NCBI GenBank assembly: GCA_013368325.1
Contig: JAACJK010000011.1
Location: 62,001-126,000, forward strand
Source of the DNA: Ephemerocybe angulata
Taxonomy: Eukaryota > Basidiomycota > Agaricomycetes > Agaricales > Psathyrellaceae
DNA: 64,000 nt
Reading direction: 5' to 3'
A model generated the notes under the pieces. It worked only from the letters and a program-made list of their open reading frames with translations, did not search any database and had not been told where the DNA came from. The position numbers and the translations under genes are program-made. Of the stretch, positions 10,928 through 23,477 are shown in pieces; position 1 is the first letter of the stretch; each line of letters begins with the position of its first letter.

Positions 10928-12231
10928 ATGACCGAGATTGCCACATTTCCCTCAAATAGCCCTCTGGAACATGGCCTTAATAACCCAAAGGATGGAGGGA
11001 TTTCCCATCTCTTCGAACACTATACCTTCTCTCGTGAATTCTCGATGGCTTCCAGCTCGCTGTTCCTTGTGGTGGAAGGAAGTTACACTCAAGGTCGCGT
11101 CAGAATCATCACCTCCGCAGATCAAGACGAGAAGAACATCACAATCGCCTGTTCGACCAGGTTTCGGCACCAGTGCAAGTTTGACGATATTTTCAGTGCA
11201 GACAAAATTACTAGATGGACCGGGGGATACGGACTAAGCATAAAGGTTGGTGAAGCGACTGACATACTACGGATATTTCTTTGTGATACAACAATTTTAA
11301 ACCAGATGAAAATGGATGCACCATACGACCTAAACAATTTTGTCTTTCAGGATATCAAGATCATTTTTCCTGCTCCAAAGGACTCTAAGCCAACCTGGTT
11401 CCCCAGCCTCAAGATAGACTTAGAAGGTCACCACGAAGTCTTGCTCCTACGAGGCGAATCCATTGCATTCGGAAATCTGAGGGTCCGAGTTGCCGAAGGA
11501 AACATATATGCTGGCCCTGTACGTCGTCCTCCTCCTACGCCACATGCTCCAACTGGCCTAGAAACTAATTCGTTCTCACTTACCTCACAATTAAGGACTG
11601 GATCGAATTCGACCAAGGCTCTATTGTGACAGAAAAAGGATGGATAGAGGGGTTGTTTCATTCCGACGAGTACCTTGGTGTCCGAACCTGCGATGGACGC
11701 ATCTTGGGGGGTTTCAACTCTGAAGGAACCCTCTCAATGACAAGTGAAAAAGGGGACATCGACGTCAACATTATATCGACCCAACAGGAGTCGTCAGCAC
11801 TCAAATTTAACGATATCTCAGTTCATGCAGCCAATGGGTAAGCGCGTGTTTCTTCACTCTTTCCCAATACATTTATTCTCACAATAATCGTCCTTTTGTC
11901 TAATCAATTCTTTATCACTAGCACCCTCAACGCCAACGTTTACCTAAAGGCCTCAATCCCCCGTCCCCGATACCGTGACAGACTAACCACCCAAACCAAC
12001 CTCGGCAACCTCTACGGAACGATTAAAGTCATGCCAGAAGATGCCTCTCTCAACTCTGAAGGCAGCGTATCCCGGAGTTCCGATGATTGTCGGATCGCTA
12101 TCCCAGAATTCTTCCGAAATGGTTCTACTCCCAATCATGTTGTCTACAAGTCGAATCGGCAGAAAAAGCTCATTCACACCGGGCAGGGCGAGGCAATAAC
12201 TGGTTCTCACGTCGGAGAATGGAGGCGATGA
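10928..12231 (+). CDS. Fungal beta-rich domain-of-unknown-function protein, paralog 2
   Basis: Four exons: 10928-11245, 11306-11518, 11596-11837 and 11922-12231, giving 360 residues. It aligns throughout with the protein at 8304-9738. Shared blocks include MKxDAPYDLNxFxFQD and IIFPAPK, FPSLxIDLEG, KGWIxGLFHS and GTLNA. Exon 2 has the same length (213 nt) and all introns have the same phases. It lacks the N-terminal NVPQD repeats and the acidic glycine-rich tail. The first donor is GTTGGT, weaker than the GTAAGT of its paralog. Function unknown. The pair looks like a tandem duplication followed by divergence at both ends. Confidence 0.8.
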
Positions 12232-12373
12232 GGGGTAGGGCTAGAAGCAAGTCCGCATATAGGGAGAGGGGTGGTAACACCTGATTCTTATGTGTAGGCT
12301 GGGTGTACATAGTGCATCGGATAGTCAAACAGACTCTCTATGGTGACTGAATATAAACTAAAGATATCGAGCG

Positions 12374-14502
12374 CTATTTCGCGGATTCATTATTCTCCTT
12401 CTCGGAAAGCTTCGCAGCATTATATGCGCGCACACTCCACTCGTTAACCCACCACTCGACATCGACCTTCATCCCGGCCCCGACCAATTCATTTCGCATG
12501 TCTTCGACTAGTTGGGGTGGGGATACCGACTCAAGGCGCCCAGCAAGTTCATCATTAGAATAGAATCGGTAGTGCCCCGAGTTGAGTGGCGCGGCGCAGA
12601 AGCGGACTGCGAGCTGCGAGTGACGACTTTTGGAGTCCTGGGTATCAAGCAAGCCTCCACCAGACGCCCAATCCTTGATCCAGCCGAATAGACGCAATGC
12701 AAAATCTTTTGCATCGGGTTCGGGCTCTTCTTCCGAGGGGTCAAGGTTGTACTCATTAATCCCAAAGCAGATGAACTCAAGCTCCCTCAAGCGCGGAGCG
12801 GTAAGATCATCCAGCCAATTGTAGTAAGCGAGACCGCCGTGGAAGTGAAAGACCTCTAGAGCATCAGAGTGGTCCCTCATCAGCACCTCCAGCGCTGCGC
12901 TATCGCTGAGTGAAAGGTGACCGTGCGTGTCAATGTACAGTTCGCGCAGGGTGCATCCAGATCGCTTGATGAATTTCGCCGCAGGAGTGAGGGATCCCAT
13001 GCCGTGCGCATCCTCTTCCGTCCGTATGTCGAACGTTTGGAGCTTTTTGCATGTGAGGGCATCGAGGAACTGCTCGAGAGATTTCTGGTTGTGCTTGGTG
13101 CAGATACGCAGTACTTGGAGCTTGGGAAATTCGATGCGTGGATCCTGACGCTCGTACTTGTATTGTGAATAGTTTGCGTACTCCGACGCAGCACGCACAG
13201 TGAGGGACTCGAGCGAAAGCCGAGCAAGCTTCAGTATCACCAGGAGTATGAAGTTTGAAGGTCCGTCATGTCCTATCGTGAGGTGCGTAAGCTGTGAGTA
13301 GGGAAAAACCCAGAGGTGCAGGGGCTGATCCTCGTTAAGGTGGAGCTCCACGCGACGGAGGGCCGGGAAATTGTGTGGGGAGAGCTTGATGAAAACCGGG
13401 TCGGGGGGCGAGCGATTACGGCTGAACATAAGACGTAAGGTGTGTAGCTTCTTCCAGACCTTCTCGTCTTCCTTCTTTGCAAGGGCAGTCTGCCTGCGCG
13501 TCTTGTACGGTTTCGGTGGCCGTGTTGCGTTCATCTTCTCATAAACATCATGGAAGTTCTTCATAATAGCGATCGCTTCGGTGAGGTTCTCATCTTGCCA
13601 GCACTGGTCAGCCCTTTCTGCTTCTTCGTCGAGCAACCGCTGAACCCATGCGGTGTCACAGTCGTCGTGGACGGTGAGGGTCGCAATGTCTCGTTTGTGG
13701 ACCGAATTAACCATGTCGGTCACGCCAGGCCTGATATAACCCGCTCCTTCTCGAGTAGAGCTCTTGGGCCCATATGGATCTGCGTCGTATCTGGGCTTTA
13801 TCAACGTCAAGCTAACTGGCGCTCCTGCGGGAATACGCTCGAGGTCGAGCCGCGTCCATCGCGCCTCGCCCGTGATGATCTCATCCGGACTCTCGTCTAT
13901 CAAGGCGGACACTCGAATCTCCTCATCCGCCATGTATGTGTGTGTGTGTGTATGTATGTCCTCGTCGCAATCGAACATGGGTGCAGGTGAACAATTGCCA
14001 TCGAAATGAACCTCGCGATGGTTCGCGTCGATGGTCTCGGCCCAGGTTCGACACACGGAGCGTAGCCTATGATGCACGACTTTGTCGACAGGCGGGTACG
14101 TGAACGCGGCGTGGACTGTGCGGTCGATCTTCAGCCCACGTCTGGACTGGGTAGGGGGAGAGTTTCCGGTCAAGAGCTTGAAGACCATGTCGAGAAGCTC
14201 GACTGGGACATTTGCAATATAGCATGGCTATAGAGATAGTTTAGGTTAATCATCGCCTGTGTTAATCAGTTCGCTTACGTTCACACCATCCGCTCCAATC
14301 TCCCAAGTCGTCGTCTCTTTCTTGGCGTGCGCTTCCTTGTCAATGTTGCCCTTTAACGCCGACATACCGGTAAGTTATTCTGTGTAAAGTGAGTGGAATA
14401 CAGGACACATACAAGCTCAGACTTCTCGACTGGCTTGGTAGCTCGGCGAGACTTCTTCGACGGCGCTTTGGTGCGTACTTTCTTAGGTTCGTTCCGTGCC
14501 AT
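12374..14502 (-). CDS. F-box / leucine-rich-repeat-like protein (subfamily A, copy 1)
   Basis: Three minus-strand exons: 14413-14502, 14279-14350 and 12374-14227, joining to 671 residues. A basic N-terminus (MARNEPKKVRTKAPSKKSRR) precedes an F-box-like segment, YIANVPVELLDMVFKLL, and the HHRLRSVCRTWAETI block usual just after an F-box. The remaining 500 residues have irregular leucine-rich spacing (LTHLTIG, LARLSLESLTV, FPKLQVLRI), as in Agaricomycete F-box proteins. The likely role is substrate adaptor of an SCF ubiquitin ligase, inferred from architecture. An HTHTHTY insertion comes from a short (TG)n run at about 13935-13955. Its sister is at 48962-51050 on the opposite strand, with identical intron positions. 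Confidence 0.85.
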
Positions 14503-15427
14503 TCAGAATTGCTGAATTGTTGTTACCCAGATTAGCTATTTGAGGGACCTTCATACGATATATGGTACTCACATAGTGGTCTTCCTGCTAAAGGGAACCG
14601 ACTGTACGATGGTGGTGGTTGAGAGTTGAGAAGCGTATTGCATCCGGCCATATCAAAATCGCGGTTCAACATCCGCGTGATGACCGCGCCCGCCCGAGTG
14701 GCCATTGTTCGCCCAGTTCGGCTTGGCCCACCATCCCGCGGACCGGCTTTCCATTTCCGAACTAAGCGCTTGAGCGGTTCACTCCTCCCCACCCCTATCC
14801 ACTCTCTCACTCTAAAACGAGCCACCGCGAGAGCTATCGCCTTCACCCTCATCCGACTCTCTCCATCGGAGCTGGTCTTGGACGCAAGCCCCCTGATAGC
14901 CAAAGCCACATTCACGTTCCCGAGCTACATCCATATGTTCGTGCGTGTGGGTTTAACTCGGAGGATTTCGCACGTCATCTGTGTTTCAAAGCTCGATCCG
15001 GGCCCTGCTTCTCAAAATGGGCCCAGCGGGGATCGGATGGCGTAATTGACTCCTCCGCTCGTTCTTCCTTTCATGCTCGCTCTACATCAGCTCATGGGCC
15101 GGGCAAATGAAGCTCGTTGACTGGTTATACCGGAAATACCGCATGGCTAAGGTATGGAGAGATGGGTTATTGAATGACCTTGTGTGCCAACCCGTAAAAG
15201 TTGCTTCTTAATCCTGCACCATATATGTTCATGTTTACTTTTCGTTCATATCTTTCGTCCGTCTTGAACCTTAGCTCACCCCTCCATCTTTGTCTCACTT
15301 CGCGCCAAGCATGATACTCTATTGCCACTCATATTGAATCTACCCTATAATTGACCCCAGCTACTTTGTGACATGTATACTGCAGACACCGCATTCGAGA
15401 TGAGTTAGAACCTGGTATTCGGAGAAA
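14503..15427. other. Intergenic, promoter side of the F-box gene
   Basis: No supported gene. Several short frames are present on both strands, but none shows splice continuity or a known motif. Confidence 0.5.
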
Positions 15428-18400
15428 TCAATATCCAAAGTGCACAAAGGGGACCCAAGTGAGTAGCGATTGGTCTGAGTTGTCGAGGCGAAGCCTGAGC
15501 CGCTGGGTGGCATGATGGAGAGCATGGGCAGATAAAACCCCGTCGAAGCTGCCGTCACAGGATTCCTCCTCGCGACTCCATAGATATTCATAGAATTCGC
15601 TCCCAAGCTGTTGGGCGTGTTGGTCACTGATAGACCACATAGTCGCCACAACTCGGCGATAGCCCGCCGCCAGCATCCCAGCAGCGAGATGAACTGCTTC
15701 ATCGGACAGCTTCTCCTCGCCTGTACGTCTGGCACGCTGAGAGAAACGCGAGATCGGCGTTCTTGAGGTTTGAACGGACGATGGTGGCAAGATCGAGCGA
15801 GCCGTTGTGGAGGATGAAGCGACTCTGGAGCGGGTCTGCCGCACTCTGATATGCGTGACACGCGAAGTGGACACTGCTAAACCCTTCCATGTGCCTGACG
15901 CACTCGTCGACGCTGAGTGCACTCCCCTCCACCTTCAGCACCCTCACGCCGCTCCGCTCAGCCCCCGAGTAAATTGATCGAACCTCTTTCGTCGTTCCGG
16001 GGATGGAGATAGCATCAGGCGCGTCTGGCTGGCTGGTCAGAAATAGGCCTGACACATTCCTGTTGATTGGCTGAAGGTCCTTGATTCGGGTCAGAGCCGT
16101 CACGGTTGGGGTGTATGATGAGACGGCGTAGTCGAGGACAGTCTCAGACTCCGATTCTTTATATATTCCCGCCGCATGGATCGGAAGGAAGGACAAGGGA
16201 CCTGTTGGACACCACCAGATTCTTGGCAAGGTCCCTCCGAGCGAAGTCTCTACGCTCTGAAGTATGAATCAGGAGAAGATTACAGGGGAGTACAAACTAA
16301 GATACGCACCGATAGACCCAAAGCGTCTAGAATTGGCTTCACCACCTCAACCCAGAGTCCTCGGAGGGCCCCATAAACAGTCTCATCGCTCGTCCTTCCC
16401 TTGTCCGCAGGTCTGATAGCCCTTCTCCCATCGTCGCACTCTGTGCCACCAAGTTCCTCTCCACCTCGGCACCGGAGCCCTGCAGATTTCAACTGAACCC
16501 TTAAGTTGTTTCGATACTTGTTCGCTTTGTGAAGGGTAAACTCGGGAAGGGGAATATGAAGAGGCTCATTGAACCCAGCCTGCAACGCGATCGCATCGCA
16601 TCGACGACCGTCCACGTTGATGATGACGATATGCCCCGAGGCTGGTAGGTTGTGAAGGATGGTTGAGCATGGAGCGGGCTTGAGAAAGGTTTCGAAACCC
16701 GGAATAGCCCGAACCGTGTCGAGTAGCCCATCCCACTCCCTGGCCAGTTTCAAATGTGCGTGGGCGTCACCTTCCAGCGATGCTTTCTCCGAAGGTGACA
16801 TGTCGAGATGGAATAAGCCACGAGACGATCCAGCGCACTCCAATCTCCCGGAAAGGTCTTCAACACGTCGCGCGAGATCACCGTCGTGGGTACGTAGCTC
16901 GTCGAGGGGGGTACGGAGGCTATTGAGCTGGTTCCAGACGAGGCAACGACCTTGCTCAAGCCACTCGAGGGCCTTGTCAACGCGATTGAGTACGAATGCG
17001 GCGGCAGCTGCCTCTGTCGCCATACCGGAGACGACTTCAAGCTGAGTATATCGACTTTGCACCGTGTGCTCCAGGCCCGCTCTCTGAGCGACGAGGCCCA
17101 AGACCGTGTCGTAGGCGAGTAGGATCTCAGCTGACTCGGGGTAATTCTGGCGTAGAGCCTGCGCCCACTTGACTGCGACTAATAGAATTTCCCATGGAGT
17201 ACCAGCTCTGCAGGTCGCACCGAGCCGGAACAGTTGAATGCTCGCGTCCAAGTCCTTCACATCCCTTCCCGAGACGAAGCGGAGGTGTAAATAGCTTCCT
17301 AGATTTTTCGTATAGCGTGGAAGGTGTGCGTGCGAGTCGGGAAGAAGCTTCATTGCCCGTTCCAGGGATTTGATAGCTTCGGCGAGGTCGCTTGGATCCC
17401 CGGCGTGATCAAAGCGATGCTTGAAGGCAATAGAAAGATTGTTGAGTATGGCGGGAAGAGATTTGTGGCTCTCGGGGGTGAGCTCCACCGCCTGCTGCTG
17501 CGTTGATATGGCTTGAGTAGCAGCTGATCGGTCACCGGTACTCTCATAAAGGCGCGTAAACGAGCACCCCAGGATGGTGAGGAGATCGGGTAGGTTGGAA
17601 TGCCCGTGGGGAGTGAACTCCACCGCCTTTTGAAGTGATGAAATCGCGTCAACAACGTCTTTCGGACCCTTCGTCCGGTTGAATCGGCAAAGATAGGCGC
17701 TCCCGAGATTTCCTAGGCCGATGGGGAGGGATGGATGGTCCTCGGGGGTGAGAGATATTACCTTCTGGAGCGCTGTGATAGCCTCAGAAATGTCGGATAG
17801 ATCTCCAGCCCCTTCGAAGCGAGCAAGGAGCGATTGTCCGAGATTGTTCAGCACGATGGCCAGGTCAGGATGATCGTTAGGAGTGACCTTTAGCGCTTTA
17901 CGATGAGCTGAGATAGAGTCTGCGATGTCCGAGACGTCGCTGGTGTGGTCGAACCGGAGCCGAATCGAGTACCCTAGATTAGTGAGCATCCCGCGTAGCG
18001 CTGGATGATGGTCCGGTGTGAGTTCGATCGCTTTTCTTTGAGCTGATATACCTTGGTCGATGTCTGACAGAGCGCCAGTTAGCAGGAAGATACAGTTGAA
18101 AGCGCTTCCAAGGTTGGCTAAGAGCATTGGGAGGTCTGAACTATCAGAAGGGGCGAGCTTAATTGCCTTTTCCAGAGACGAAGTAGCATCGGCGATATCT
18201 ACAAGGTTCCCCGTACGCTCAAAACGACGTCGGAGCGAGTTTCCAAGGTTGTTGAGAATAATGGGAAGGGCAGGGTTGTCATCAGGAACGAGCTCCGCTG
18301 CCCTTCGCTGAACGAAGAGCGCATTTGATATGTCACGAAGCTCCCCAGTCCGGTTGAAGCGGTTCTTGAATAAAATTCCGAGGTCGCAGAGCACGGTGGG

Positions 18401-19223
18401 GAGTCTTGGATGACCTTCGGGGAGGAGTTGTACCGCTTTGATCTGGGAAGAGATCGCCCCGTCAATATCCGAAACATCGCCTGTCACTTTGAAAGCGTTC
18501 TCCAAGCGAATTTCCAAGCGCACATAGTCGGACGAAGAGTTGTGAATGCTCTGCGCTGGCGGGAGTGAGCTTCACCGCTAGACGTTGTGCCTCTATCGCT
18601 TTATCGAGGTCTGACAGATTGCGATTCCTGTCAAAGAGGTTGGAGAGCGCCGTACCGAGGTTAGCCAGGATGGCAGCTCTGTCTACGGGAGCCAATTAGT
18701 TGAAAGGAATAACGCAGGAAATCGTAGCACTCACCACAGCCTGCTGAGAAAGCGTCGACTGGAATCCTAATTATTCTCCATGATATAGTCAAATCCATCT
18801 GTTCATCACACATCTTCATCTTCTGGATAAGCACTATGGTAAACGAGATTATTAGGCATACTATCATGGCTGGAGGATTCATACTCGTACCATCCTCCGA
18901 CTTCCCATATGTATCTCGCATCTCTGCTAAATCGAGACCTACAATCGCAACTGCCTTTCCATCTTGGCCCTTCGCGATAAACACTAGCCTTTCGACCTCG
19001 GCAGGACTTCGAATAATCGTTCAGAGGCCTTTACAGCCAGAGAGACGACGGGATATGGCTCACATCTCGACAGACTCGAACCCCTCCCACCGGCGTGGCG
19101 CAGCATGAGACAATATTAAGCATCTTCCTCCGGGAAAAGCAGGGATCCCGGCCACCCATAGCTCGGTCAAACTGAAGGAACTTCTGTATTCAATCAACCC
19201 ATCGGTGCGCTGTATCTTAATGT
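15428..19223 (-). pseudogene. TPR-CHAT protein with two frameshifts
   Basis: Minus-strand segments: 19064-19223, 18891-19006, 18735-18833, 16310-18682 and 15428-16256; further 5' exons probably lie near 19344-19442. The N-terminal part reads DIKIQRTDGLIEYRSSFSL and IPAEVERLVFIAKGQDGKAV. Next come about nine TPR-like units of about 45 residues with consensus LGxSxxxRFxxTGDxSDIxxAI and AxxLTPxxHPxLP. The C-terminal CHAT peptidase-like domain keeps its His (VHFACHA) and Cys (LSACQT). The frame breaks twice: near 18500, inside the first TPR, and near 15720, right after the catalytic Cys, where an in-frame GEEKLSDEAVHLAAGML continues one frame over. Members are caspase-like and proposed to act in signalling or cell death. 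This copy is probably inactive, unless the shifts are assembly errors. Confidence 0.8.
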
Positions 19224-19875
19224 CTAGAAAAGGCCGGTAAGAGAGCAGTATACTCGATCTTGTAACAAGACGTACCTGTAAAATGAAGCCGACTTCACGA
19301 CCTTTGTTAATGGCACTACGCTGGGAAGTGATGAGAAGCTCACCATAGGCCCTGCAAGTGCTTTGCTACAAAAGTCTCCCTGGTACACAATTCAGCGTGC
19401 GTTCCTCGTCGTGGAGATTATAACTTACTCCTCTGGGGTCATGGTAAGCTTAGGAGATGTATCGAGTTGGTGGAACGGAAGGATGTTATCTGCGTCGAGT
19501 GCGGAGTCAGCCTACCCAACACCTCCTTATACTTAGATAGAGTAGGCAGCGACGGGAGACATTGATGAGGGTCGCCTGGGAATGACTTGATGGCAGGCGG
19601 CACTGACATTGACTTGGCATCTGTCCTATGTAGGTAACATTCGCAGAAGACGGCCAGGATACAAACACCATCTCCCATTCGGTAACATGCGGAGTACTCA
19701 GCAGACACCAATCCACGGAAAACTGACGTGTGTCTACAAGGAAATGACATGACTTGTGCGGTAGATAGATTCACTTCTCACGCTGAATGAAATAGGCGCC
19801 TGTGTTGAAACGCGATAGGTTGCATGCAATCAGCCTCTCGGCTTGCGAATGGGCTACTTATCAGAAAGGTACTAT
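19224..19875. other. Probable 5' exons of the TPR-CHAT gene and intergenic DNA
   Basis: Possible first exons on the minus strand are 19429-19442 (an ATG followed by GTAAGT) and 19344-19379, encoding MTPEE then TFVAKHLQGLW. I could not join them in frame to the exon at 19064-19223. The rest shows no gene. Confidence 0.3.
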
Positions 19876-20390
19876 CTAAGGCTCCTGTACCATCATTCCC
19901 ACTTTCGCTTCAATCGACACAAGTCTCGTTTCCACCCGACCAACCCTCTCCTCTACCTGGTCGACCCTTTCTCTTAGAGCGTTGATAGCAACCGTGTTAT
20001 TGTGAAGGGCTTGCCGCATCTCATTGATAGCAACCATAGTATTTTGAAACCCTTGACGCATCTCATCTCTGAAGGCGGCGAGCCAATTTGGTTCAGCTTT
20101 TCAGCAGCGACGGAAGGTTTAACGTTAGCTAATCAAGCCATGTCATCAGGGAGAGTCTTAGACTTCACCTGGATCGTCGGCGATGTCGTTAACTAAACGT
20201 CTCTTCTCCGCGTCCACTGCCGCCTCCGCCTCCCAAAGCTTCTGAGCAGATTGCTCAGTCAATGTATCTGTAGAAATAGCTGTAGAAAGGAGGTTGCAAG
20301 TGGCATGGTGAGTCGCTCACCTCTAACATGAGCGAGGGCACTGAATCGGGTGATTGATGCCTCTGCAAAGCCTAGCGTTGGCGAAGCCAT
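19876..20390 (-). CDS. Small coiled-coil protein
   Basis: Three minus-strand exons: 20321-20390, 20169-20267 and 19876-20096, joining exactly to 129 residues. After a short N-terminal region the C-terminal 65 residues form a predicted coiled coil with 11- and 7-residue spacing: a doubled MRQxxxNxxVAIN unit, then RERVDQVEERVGRVETRLV. I do not recognise a family. The size and coil suggest a self-associating or adaptor protein. It lies tail-to-head with its minus-strand neighbours. Confidence 0.65.
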
Positions 20391-20651
20391 TGTGGTAAAG
20401 AGAGTAAGTGAGCAGATGAGCGCTAAGATCAAGGTGAACGTTCGGTGGCAGCCTGGCAGCCCGCATTGATTGAGCGCGAATCTGTGACACTGTGACTTAG
20501 AACTCCGACATCAGTGACTGGATGTCACAGCACAGCCTGTCAGTGTCGTCTCCCTTACCCTCAGACTCCAGAGCGCAACTTTCCAATTATTACGGAGGTG
20601 CTCTATCATATTGTCCATGCTACATTCATATTAGATACTACATACGATGAC

Positions 20652-22837
20652 CTAGGGTCTCATCCACCTCTCCCACCCAGCAGGCTTCTCCTCGACCTCA
20701 CCCAACGCCCACGCACTATCCATATTCGCCTCCAAAAGCCTCGCCTGCTTCTCCAAATCCTTCTCGACCCTCGAACCCACAAGCCCATCCACCGATCCAG
20801 TCTCTATCTTCGAGCGCAGAAGCGAGAGCTGTGCATTAACCTGCGCCAAACGGGTGTGCAGCACCTGCTGGCGTTCAGTCAGAATATTGCGACGAGGGGC
20901 CGGTCGGGGCGGGGATGGTGTCCTCGGTACAGGAGGAAGGGGAGAGCGGGGCATCGAGGGGTACGCCGGTGCGGTCATCGGCGTTTCGGGAAGCGGGGGT
21001 AACGACCGCAGTGTCGCGGTCGTCGGGGTACCTGGTCGAACGAATGGCGATGGGAGCGGACGCGCCGTTCGGGGTGTCGCGCTCGCTTTTCTTGACGGTG
21101 TGGCGAGAGGTGCGACGGGTGGTAGGTTCGGGGCTGGTAGAGGCTCCTTCGGAGGTGGAACGGGCGAAGGAACAGCCCTCGGCGTTGACACGGAGAGCGT
21201 GATCGTCGAGGTTCCGGAGACGATGCGAGCGCTAGAAGTGGAGTACTCGGACGTACTCGTGACGGCTGAGAGGGCGGACTTGCGTCTGATGTTCGCGACT
21301 GTCGTCGAATCTGAAGAGTCGCGCTTGTAATAGATGGAAGATTGGCGGGGGGTGAAAACATCTTCGTCGAAGGCTGGGCCGGTTGGGATCGCTGGAAGAT
21401 CGCGTACAACGGCCCTTGGAGGCGGATGGATAGGCATGGGAGGGATTATGGACATGTTCCTCCGCGCCCGTTTCGTCGACGTCGGTGTCTCCTCCTCCAT
21501 CTCGGAGATCCGTGCCAGACCCTCCGCAGCCTCGACGTCGCCGGAGTAGCGAGAGCGTTCAGCCGAGGCGGAGGAGAACGAGTTCTTAGACGTGCGTACG
21601 GATTCAACGATCGAGTGCCTGTTATCAATGTCGAATACGACTTCATCATTCCCAGCGGTCGCCTCGACATCCTCAAACGGATTTACGGCAACCTCGACAT
21701 CTCCACCAGCTTGAGTAGCGCCCACTCCGACTCCAGAGCCAACAGCGAGCGGACTCGGGCGCCCACCCCCTCTGCTGATGCTGAAGCGCTCCGCCCCCGC
21801 ACGCATGCTTAACCCACTGACCCATCGACTCCGTCGGCGTTGCACCATCTGATCGGGATGGAAGCTGAGGCGGTTTCGTTCTTCTTCGGCAGCGCGACGC
21901 CGCCTGATGATGAAGACTATGACGAGGAGGATGGCGGCGAGGATGAGGATGGCGGCTATCGTGGCGCCGACGATGATTCCTGTCTTATTTGAGGGGCCAG
22001 AAGCAACTCTACTAGCGGAAATGTGTAAGATCACGGAGAAGGCGGTCTTCGTAGAGGGTACGTACGATGTAGGGGAGACGCCTGTCGGTCCAGGGCCTGG
22101 GGTTGTACTTGTTGAAGGTATGGGCGTCGAGCTGAGAGTGATCACCCTGGCGTTTAGTATCCCATGGTCAGACGTGAGGCATAACGGATTCGATAAACTC
22201 ACGGAGCTGGAGATACGACGACTACATTGCTCGTTCCGATGACTGTGTTGTCGGGGCTGAGAGAAGAGAAGACGTTAGCCCACCAGCGAAAGACACCGCG
22301 AAACGAGTAAATCGGCTTACCCGGCTACAGCCTTGAGGACGAACTGGCTGCGATCAGAAAGGTACGTTAGCTTTCTGCGAGAAGCGACGTGTACAAATGG
22401 TAGCTGGGAACAGAGGAGAGGGTGCATAGAAGAGATAGATGAACATTGACAACTGTAGATGCGTGTCACTTACCCAGACTTCGGAAATTGCACGACTTCC
22501 TTCCCCAGCTTCTTCACCCCGTCGTCGCCGTTCCCCGACTGCACGGAGAAGTCGATGTTGGCCATCGCAAGCCCTTGGTCGGATCCATCCGCATTGATGA
22601 CGAAGCGGAGGTCGAACAAGGGGGTAGGGTCGGTGGATTCGCGCACCCAGTAGACAGTCGTGTTCGCACCGGTGGTTGTCGTGGGCGAGATGAGCAGCTG
22701 GAGCGCGGATCCAGGGGTAGGGAGTGATATGAGGTATAGCAGGGATATGAGTGTTGAAATAAAGAGCGATGGTGTCCTGTAAGGCGTTAGAACAACCCGG
22801 TCGACCGGGAATATAGCGAAGCGCCCACGTACCTCAT
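20652..22837 (-). CDS. Single-pass membrane protein with Ser/Thr-rich ectodomain
   Basis: Five minus-strand exons: 22833-22837 (only ATGAG), 22474-22776, 22321-22347, 22203-22256 and 20652-22146, joining to 627 residues. A signal peptide (about residues 1-26, LFISTLISLLYLISL) is followed by a beta-rich ectodomain to about residue 130. A Thr/Pro/Ser mucin-like stalk follows, then a transmembrane helix at about 187-211 (GIIVGATIAAILILAAILLV) with RRRR just inside. The 415-residue cytoplasmic tail is disordered and Pro/Ser-rich, with many PPLPxTP-type motifs that could bind SH3 domains, and ends in a short coiled coil. The layout recalls Axl2- or Mid2-like wall or polarity sensors; that role is inference. 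Confidence 0.75.
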
Positions 22838-23477
22838 GATAGATAATCCAAGACGGGGTGGGGTTTCCAGAGTCTGTGGTCGTCCTGCGCCAGGCAAGGA
22901 CTGTTTCTTTGAGATTGTACCCTTAGCTAACGGGCCAGCCGTTGCGGGTATGGAGAGCGAGAAGGGAGAGTACGAGGAGATGGCGGTCCTCTCTTAGACG
23001 ATGCACATCAAAGTTAGGGAAGAGGTGTGGCGACGTGGCCGCGAGGCTATGTCCCTGACGGGCGCGGTAAAAACTCATCATGGTTTTTCCGCATCATCAC
23101 CGCGCAGATTGGCGCGGAATGAGAGATGATATGGAATTGTTCGGCTAGATTGTTTTGATTTCGTACAGACATCGATGATTTGGGAGACTTTTGGGGTGAA
23201 ACTTGCCGAATGGCTGTGATTCACATCAGTGATGATTGTTGAAGGCCCAAGGCACAGCGCTCTCAATGAATTGCGTGCCGTCCTGCCCTGTTTTCAGGTT
23301 CCTCAGCTGGATCGCTACCCACAACGGGACACGGGGAAAATAAAAAGAAAATACCACTATGCGGTTGATTCATATTCTTATCGTTCGAGATAAATCAGAA
23401 CGCCTGATATTTTCTTTGTCTGACAAGTAACAAACTATAGAAGTACAAACTGCGCATACTCAGATGATTAGACTAGC
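22838..23477. other. Intergenic, promoter of the membrane protein gene
   Basis: No supported gene. The stretch lies between the ATG of the membrane protein and the stop of the hydrolase, both on the minus strand. Confidence 0.5.

Noticed and set aside
20514..21812. Several long plus-strand frames
   Set aside because: They are shadows of the Pro/Ser-rich cytoplasmic tail encoded on the minus strand.
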